Source: Lunularia cruciata
Lineage: Eukaryota; Streptophyta; Marchantiopsida; Lunulariales; Lunulariaceae
Assembly: GCA_948567375.1 (NCBI GenBank)
Contig: OX419755.1
Span: forward strand, 48,303,001 to 48,367,000
DNA length: 64,000 nucleotides
Reading direction: 5' to 3'
Both the position numbers and the translations under genes were made by a program. The notes under the pieces were generated by a model, which saw only the letters and a program-made list of their open reading frames with translations, made no database searches and was not told where the DNA came from. Positions 57,162 to 64,000 of the stretch are shown here, in pieces. Position 1 is the stretch's first letter; each line of letters opens with the position of its first letter.

Positions 57162-59807
57162 TTAAGACGCAACGTCCTTGTTGTGCAATTGTTGCTCAAA
57201 TGCTTGCACCAACACCGGTGCATATGTCAAATTGACAGCGGGCTCCCAGGTTACCTCATAGAAGGAGTAACCTTTCCATTGTACTAGATAGCCCACCCAC
57301 GGATGGCGAGTACCACGCATGCATGTTTGGAGAATATGCTCCACTTCATATTCCTCTATGCTATCAATGAATGTTGGACAAGGTCAAATATCTTGGGTGG
57401 AATGACCCTGGCCTGAGCGGGGAGCATATCTATGTAGTAGGGAAACATGGAACACGAGATGGATCTTAATGTGTGGTGGTAGCTCAAAGTGATAGACCAC
57501 GGCGCCGACGCAATGAAGAATCAAGAAAGGCCCAAGAAAACAAGGTCTGACCTTACAAGGTCCAACTAATGTGAGGTTGGTTGTCGATAGCCACACTTGA
57601 TCCCCAACATTGAACTCCATGTGCCTACGGTGTGCATCAACATATTGCTTTTGTCAATTTTGTGCAATATGTAATCTATGCTTGGCGCTCTCCACACCTT
57701 GTTGGATTCTAGAAACAAATGTGTTGACTGCATCAACCTTGGTAGCCACTAGACGGATCTTCATCAAGCTAGAAGGTGTGAAGGGATGCTCACCATACAT
57801 GAGGAAGAACAAAGTGACTTGGGTGGATGCATTCACTAAATTGTTGTAAGCAAATACCACCAACGGGAGTAGGGTGTCCCACCTCTCTTGCTTTTCCAAG
57901 GTAAAGCCGCATAACATGTCTTCAATTGTGCAATTACCCCGCTCTGTTTGGCCATCTATTTGTGGGTGGTAAGCTGTGGACATGGCCAACTTGGTTTTGA
58001 AGAAACCAAAGAGTGTTTGCCAAAACAAATTGGTGAATTGAGTGCCTCTATTAGTGATAAGTACTCTAGAAAAGCCATGGTGAGAGAAGACTGCATCTAA
58101 GTATAATTGAGCTAGTTGTTGAGCGGTCACATCCTTGGTGGTAGAGCATACATGAATCATTTTGCTGAGCCGGTCCACAAAGACCACGATGGAGTCAAAC
58201 CTTGAGGTGGTCTTGGGTAATTCATAGACGAGATCCATACTCACTTGTTCCCATCGTTGGGTAGGCGTGGGGAGAGGTTGAAGGAGCCATGCAGGAGCTT
58301 GATTGGAAGCTTTGTTCTGTTGACAAAGTAGGCAGCTGCACACGGATTCCATCATGTTGTTGCTCATCTTAGGCCAATAGTAATGGCGGTGGATTGCATC
58401 CAAGGTCTTGTCCACTCCAACATGATTTGCAATGGCCAAATCATGACATTCTGCTAAAATGGTGATGCGTAATTTTGGGACATTTGGGATCCATAATCTG
58501 CCATCATGAAAGGTGAGTCTTTGGGTGCTAGTGACACCTTTGGATGATTGCACTTCTACAATCTGTGGATCAGTTTTTGTAGCAGCCAAAATCTCTGGCC
58601 AGAATTCACGGTTAATCTTAACCTCTATCACCAAGTTGTTTGCCATTGGCATGTAGGTGAATGCATATGCAAGTTGCTTCTTCCCTTCCATGTAGGTGAT
58701 TGTCATGTTGAAGAGTTGTTACCACTCTGCCCACCAAATTTGGCGATGAGATAGATCCTTCTGTGTCTTGAGGTAGACTAGAGGTTTGTGGTTTGTCTCT
58801 ACTACAAATGCCTTCTTGCCTAGATAGTGCTTCCAATGCTTGGTTGCCAAAACGATGACCAACTCTTCTTGTTCTTGCACTCTACCGGTAACAACTTTTG
58901 AGAGAAATATGCAATTGGATGTCATCCGTCATGCCACTCTTGTTGTAGGATTGCTCCTATTGCCTAATGCATCTATAGCCAACTTGATTGGACGTTTTGG
59001 GTCATACCACTTCAAGATTTGTGCATGTAGCAAGGCGGCTTTCAATTCTTGAAAGGTCAACTCTTGTGCGGTTTGCCATGTCCACTTCTTCTCCTTGCCA
59101 AGTAGTGCCGTTAAAGGTTGTGCAACCTTGGAGAAGTCCTTGACAAATCTATGATAGAATCTTGTCAACCCCAAGAAGCTCTTGAGTTGAGTCTGATCTT
59201 CTGGGGCACTCCATTTTTGAATGATTTCTATTTTATCTGTCAAGACTTGAATGCCCTCTGCACTTGCTCTATGCCTCAAGTAGTCTACTTTAGACTTGCC
59301 AAACTTGCACTTTGAGATTTTGGCTTACAATCAATTCTGTCTTAGAATCTGGAAGACCTCTTGTAGATGTTGTTTGTGTTCTGTCATCATGCTACTATAT
59401 ACTAAGATATCATCCAATAAGACAATAACAGACTTATCCAAGTATGGATGAAATATGTCATTCATTAGACTCATGAAAGTGGCAAGTGCATTGGTGAGGC
59501 CAAAAGGCATCACAAGATACTCAAAGTGGCCATATATGGTTTGAAAGGCAGTTTTGTACATATCTCCCTTTGCAATTTGGATTTGATTGTAACCACTCTG
59601 CAAGTCCAATTCGGTGAAGCATCTCACTCCATGGAGTTGATCAAACAGGTCATCCATGCAAAGTAAAGGGTATTTGTTCTTCATTGTTTGCTGATTAAGA
59701 CCTTGATAGTCAATACACATGCGCATTGTACCATCCTTCTTCTTCACAAACAAGACAGGAGCCCCATATGGTGATATGCTAGGGTGGATGAACCCCTTCT
59801 GCAGCAT
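57162..59807 (-). pseudogene. Element E pol: RT, RNase H, integrase, chromodomain
   Basis: RT at 59807-59331 (158 open codons) includes [41 protein letters not shown] and the catalytic [10 protein letters not shown]. The connection and RNase H lie in 59279-58720. Integrase at 58706-57654 (350 open codons) has the finger H..H..CLLCQQNKASNQ, D in VSMDLV, Asn in LITNRGTQF where the second catalytic Asp is expected, and E in GQTERGN. The C-terminal part is 57620-57384, and the chromodomain is 57344-57162 (YLVQWKGYSFYEVTWEP). This is the best preserved pol in the window, but the Asp-to-Asn change and stops between segments make it inactive. Confidence 0.9.
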
Positions 59808-60239
59808 CTCCTCAATTTGAGTCTTACACTCCTCTTACTCATGAGGTGATAGGCAATATGGGGCCTTACAAGGAGGTGTCTTCTCCGAGAGTGTCTCAAT
59901 TTTATGATCTACTCTCCTTTTTGGTGATAATCTTGAGGGTAGATCATTGAGAAAGACATCTTGAAATTCATATATCACATCCTTCAATTTCTCAGGAATT
60001 TGTCCATTGCGTTGTGCACTCTAGACTTCTCTTATTAGACCCATGAAACATCTATCGATCTTATAAACAATTGCCGTCCCTATGACATATAGAGGCAGAT
60101 CCTGCATGGGGGATTTTTCTTTAACCCCAATGATTGACCATTGGTGGGTTCCACTACTTTCTTCCCCCAATCTACCTAGGGTTGTAATGCTCCATCCATG
60201 GCATGCCAAAGATTGCATCATAACAAGCTAATTGTATCA

Positions 60240-61340
60240 CTTGCCACTCAATTGCTTCTTGATATTCTCCTACAGAGAGTGTGACCCGTCTAGGTAATGA
60301 TTCAATCCTCTTTGTTTGCCCATTAGGCAACTCTACTTCTTCTAAACTCTAGATCCATTTCCAATCTTATTGTAACAGAGCAAGATAAGAATTTCTCTGT
60401 TGCTCTCGGATCGATTAATACTCTCACTTGATTGCCTTCTAGGACTCCATTCATGACAATCAATTGTGAGGTTGCCTTTCAAGATCTTTGCACATTAGTC
60501 TTCTTCCTTCTCTTTCTTCTCTTCTTCCTTATTGAGCTAGTAAGGCCGTGAGGTACATTTATTGGCAATCATCATTTTCCAAAGTGTTTTCCACCTCCAC
60601 CTCTTCAATGTGCCTATCCATGTTGTTCAAAGATTGCCTATATGAAGGCCAAGGGCCTCTAGGGAAACGTATTGGTAGATATGTGCCCAATACGGCCACA
60701 ATTGTTACAACGGCGTTGTTCTCCTTGAGTTCCATCTCCTTGTGGGACTCCATCTCTTTGTTCTACTACCCGTCCACGCTCTCCTTGAAGCGGTTGTGCT
60801 CCTCGATCTTGAAATCAAAGGTTACCCAATTCAATTGATACGGGTCCACCCATGTGTGGTATTTCTGCCCGATAATGTTGAGATGGAACTACTCCTTCAC
60901 CTCCACCCAATGCTCTTGCTATTCTTTGTGCACAAGCAATGGCTTCAAATACCGTGCAAGGATTTTGCACCATGAATTCTTGGCAAATCTGCTCCTTTAA
61001 CTATTGTTTGAAATTATCAAGAGCCTCTATTGGACTCATGTCGGTTATTGCGACTTGAAAATCCAGAAATGCCTCAACATACTCTTGTATGTTGTTCTTT
61101 TGTCTCAATCCCCATAGTCGGGTTCAAGCCATCTGCACAAAATCCACCAATTGGAAATTCTTCAACAATCCTTCTTGCATTGATATCCACATGACCTCTC
61201 TTCTCTCTGCCAACATGGATTGTTCCCAAGCATCATACCATGTGAGGGATTTATTGGTCAAGTACCCACATGAAAACACGCCTGCAGCATGCTCCGTGAT
61301 CTCTATGGAGAACAATCGGAAATATTGATTCATTCTCAAG
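60240..61340 (-). pseudogene. Element E gag and protease
   Basis: Gag (61339-61124 and onward to about 60.9 kb) matches element D gag: GYLTNKSLTWYDAWEQSM and MQEGLLKNFQLVDF. A zinc-knuckle-like RRCNNCGRIGH lies near 60.70 kb with its last Cys lost. The protease strand reads VRVLIDPRATE near 60.41 kb, with Arg replacing the active-site Gly as in element D. Stops break the frame in several places. Confidence 0.78.
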
Positions 61341-62241
61341 ATCTAGTTTTCTACTACTCCCATCATAAGCTGCCCCTTGTAAGGCTCAATGTTGCAGGTC
61401 TTCTTCATCTGGAGTAGCAAGGTGGCTTCATCATTGACAGGGTTCATAGGTATAGGTACCTCTCCAAGTACTTCAGTCGCAAGTATTGGGTTTTGAACGG
61501 CTCTTCTTCTTGCATGGCTTGATCATTCTTGAGGATCTTCACTTGACTTTGTAATGTCTCCATGGTCATCTTAATCTCTCAAAATTCATTCAACATCCCT
61601 TGCATTCCTTGCACCAGCTCTTGCAATTGCGGATCCATGGTTCTTACAACACTTAATTGCTACTGTCTACTTCAATGCAAAGTCAATATGATCACTTTGC
61701 AAGGCACATGAGCTATCATAACTACCATTGGGACCTCAGAAGCTATCATTTCTTGACAATACTCCTTGCCAAAATTTCAAACCACAAAATCTCTAAACAT
61801 CACTTTTGGTCTCACTACATAATGGATGTCTACTTGAGTGTTGAAAGGGAGAGGATTTGGGACATTCACATCCATATCATCATAGTAGAATGTAGATTGT
61901 CAAATCCTACTCTCTGTCATATATCACCACAGGTAGAATCATCAGGTTTGGTGAGTTCATCACCCAGTCCATGAATTTTGGGCCAAAGTGATAAACTAGC
62001 AATACCCTCATTTGCTCACGTTGGATGTACATAACCTTGATGTAGAATGGATTCGGGAATGGAAAGCTAGGTGCAAGAAATTGTCTTCTTGGTGCATCCA
62101 TCCCGTCCGCTCTCTAAAGTCCTTCCTAAGTCTAGCAACTACTCTATGTTCTCCACCTCAAATTACTTAGTTTCAGTAGTTTGTGCTCTTCCAAGAGGGG
62201 TGATCCACTCTCTTGGACTAAGACACTCGCTCTGATACCAT

Positions 62242-62987
62242 TGTAATACTCCAAGGACAAGAGAGGAGAGAGAAACACAAATTACACACTCAACATTTGG
62301 TGCCCAAAGGAGCACATTCTCTTTATTATATAGACAAGGAGGATCTCCTCCAAGGAAGCTCCACCATAGGATTAGGCACACAAATAGATGACCTGTCAGC
62401 AAGCTCCACCCTTGGATTACTTACTTGGATGGGTAACATGTTGGTCTAGGTCCTATCTGGTTGGTCAAATAAGCTTTGACTGAAGGGAATCTTTTAGGGA
62501 ATCTTCTTGTAGGAGTCTCAAAATCACATAAGGTACCATTGGAAAGCTCTTGACGAGACAAACTAGGGGAGGGAAAGCCAACCTTTCTTCCAATTGAGGG
62601 AGGGGGGGGGGGGGGGCGATCCGCATATTTTTGAGGCCTAATTCATCCGTTTAGACCTCCGAAATTGCCTTCAAAGATTTCAGGCATATTTCAATTCCTA
62701 CTCTATTAGTAGAAGTCCCCTTTTGGTGATACCTCTTTCTGATCTGTTTAGTCCATCATGTGTGACATCCTTCCAAATGTTACCAAACCAATTCTCACCT
62801 TTAAATCATATGTCTAGCTATTGGTTCTAAGGTTCTCAAGTCTATTTTGGTTTCTACTCTATTAGTAGAAGTGCTTTTTTGGTGATACTTCTATCTGATC
62901 TATTTTGACCATCATGTATAACATCATTCTAGATGTTACCAAACCAAATTTCACATCTAGATCATATGGCAAGCTCTTGGTATTACA
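62242..62987 (-). repeat. 5' LTR of element E
   Basis: This 746-bp partner of 56389-57147 has intact TGTAAT and TATTACA ends. A G run lies at about 62600-62616 (plus strand). A TATA-like ATATAATAAAGAG (minus strand) lies near 62317-62330. Confidence 0.92.
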
Positions 62988-64000
62988 AAAGTACTAATGA
63001 CCTTTGTATGCCCAATTGCATCAAAGATCTCCTCTGATGTAAGCATAGCATACTGAGCAGCCCTAATCTATAATTAATAGGATGGTAATCTCTACACATT
63101 TGCCTATTTGTATTGTTGACATGCATATCCTTCTTTGTTGGTATCATTATAGCTAAAGCATACTCTCCATGTGAAATCTCCACCAAACCAATCTCAAAAA
63201 GGTCTCAACTCCAACTTTGAATCAATGCTCTCTCCATGACATTATATCTATAAGGATGTCAAAATATGGATGTGTCACTAGTCAACTCAATGCAAATACC
63301 ATATCCTTTTAGAACACCTAAATCCTTCATATTAAAAGCAAAACAACTTGTGTAGCTCCTCAAGAACCTCTAAACTTTTTGTCTTTCTCCTCTTGTAAGC
63401 TTAAGGTGGTTGCTACATTAGGCCTTTAGGAGCAATAATGTCATGCTCCAAAACTGCTAAGGTCTCCAACCTTAGAGCAAAAAACTCCCTCTACTTTGGC
63501 TGCAAGCTCTACATGTCTTCTAGTTGCATCCCAAGTAAACTAAGGGTGTAGCCCAAGTAGCCCATGCTCACTTGGATGTACTCCAAGTAGACCACTCTCA
63601 CTAGTAGTCATTGGTTTTGTCCCAAGAATACCATGCACACTCGGTCCATTGCTCCCAACATGTGTCTAATTGTCTTGATAGGCACAATGCTCCCTAGTGT
63701 CTTAATGCCTATGCCTATCAAGTGCATTCTATGTTGCTCCACCAATCCAAGGCTCACAATCTATGTCAAATAGTTTAGGTCCATAGCCTAACCTAAAATT
63801 TAACACTAAGATGCTTCTAACACTAGTGAAATGGCAATAATACCAATACAAAAATCCATCTCTTACTCTCTCTCTCTCTCATTAGCATTGGGCTCCATCA
63901 ACTACTGTAATTATAAGTCCAAAATAAGTTTAAGATCTCCTTAAAAAGCATGTGAGCTTAGGAAACTCATGAGTGTGATAAAGCAACTTGGGGTGCCCAA
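62988..64000 (-). mobile_element. Element F, right part: RT N-terminus and methyltransferase C-terminus
   Basis: This is the continuation of family-2 copy F beyond nested element E. Minus-strand sequence reads LVEISHGEYALAIMIPTKKD (about 63.17-63.12 kb), the RT start equivalent to 12.45 kb in C. Further right it aligns with the segment between RT and methyltransferase in C. At about 63.99-63.78 kb it gives SFLSS, EPNANERERE and EMDFCIG, equivalent to motif IX (EPNADERERAMGF) of the methyltransferase in C. A TCTC run near 63865-63882 falls on the Arg-Glu repeat. The element leaves the window here; its protease and gag are not visible. Confidence 0.8.

Larger units (their letters stand above)
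56389..62987 (-). mobile_element. Element E: Ty3/gypsy chromovirus (family 3), nested in F
   Basis: This is a complete 6.6-kb minus-strand element. The 3' LTR is 56389-57147 and the 5' LTR 62242-62987. The primer site TGGTATCAGAGC is at 62229-62240, and the purine tract AAAAGGAGTGAGGTC ends at 57148. The target duplicate is AAAAT (56384-56388) and AAAGT (62988-62992), a five-base site with one later change. Element C holds the empty site TCCAAAGTACTGAAGACC at 12258-12275, which confirms the insertion. Domains run gag (about 61.34-60.54 kb), protease (about 60.4), RT (59.81-58.93), RNase H, integrase (58.71-57.38) and chromodomain (57344-57162). Confidence 0.93.

Overview
The window looks like nuclear DNA of a land plant, most likely a seedless one (bryophyte grade). 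The reasons are spliced eukaryotic genes (eL36, mS35, UNC-50 homologue), an intronless ISD11/LYRM4 gene of plant type, a telo-box ahead of a ribosomal protein gene, and Ty3/gypsy elements primed by initiator-tRNA-Met. The species cannot be named from the sequence.

Layout. 1-26.5 kb is a block of nested Ty3/gypsy elements. About 28.4-46.5 kb is a gene island. About 48-53 kb is very AT-rich with almost nothing recognisable. 53-64 kb is a second retrotransposon block that runs off the end of the window. I see three Ty3 families. Family 1 is a chromovirus with an LTR of about 400 bp: complete element A at 2028-7549, a + strand copy B in two pieces, and a decayed solo LTR near 49.8-50.0 kb. Family 2 has an LTR of about 650 bp: copies C and F. 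Family 3 is a chromovirus with an LTR of about 740 bp: elements D and E and a lone LTR at 16947-17683. Nesting is explicit: E sits inside F, and C sits inside B.

The most unusual item is family 2. Between its aspartic protease and reverse transcriptase, copy C carries a full-length but decayed cytosine-C5 DNA methyltransferase domain, with motifs I, IV, VI, VIII, IX and X in canonical order. Its integrase ends in a complete C4HC3 PHD finger. Copy F carries the matching C-terminal end of the methyltransferase at the right window edge, so the domain belongs to the family and is not an accident of one copy.

Gene island. In order: eL36 (+), mS35 (-), a Mutator-like terminal-inverted-repeat element holding a dead non-LTR retrotransposon with an R2-type restriction-like endonuclease (-), the UNC-50/GMH1 homologue (+, ten exons), and ISD11/LYRM4 (+). 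The genes are housekeeping genes (cytosolic ribosome, mitochondrial ribosome, Golgi/ER membrane protein, mitochondrial Fe-S assembly). Nothing suggests they act as a cluster.

All autonomous elements are broken. Catalytic or structural residues are repeatedly altered by changes that fit G-to-A or C-to-T transitions in the coding strand, as expected for long-methylated, silenced DNA. All calls were made by reading the sequence. No database search or alignment program was run.
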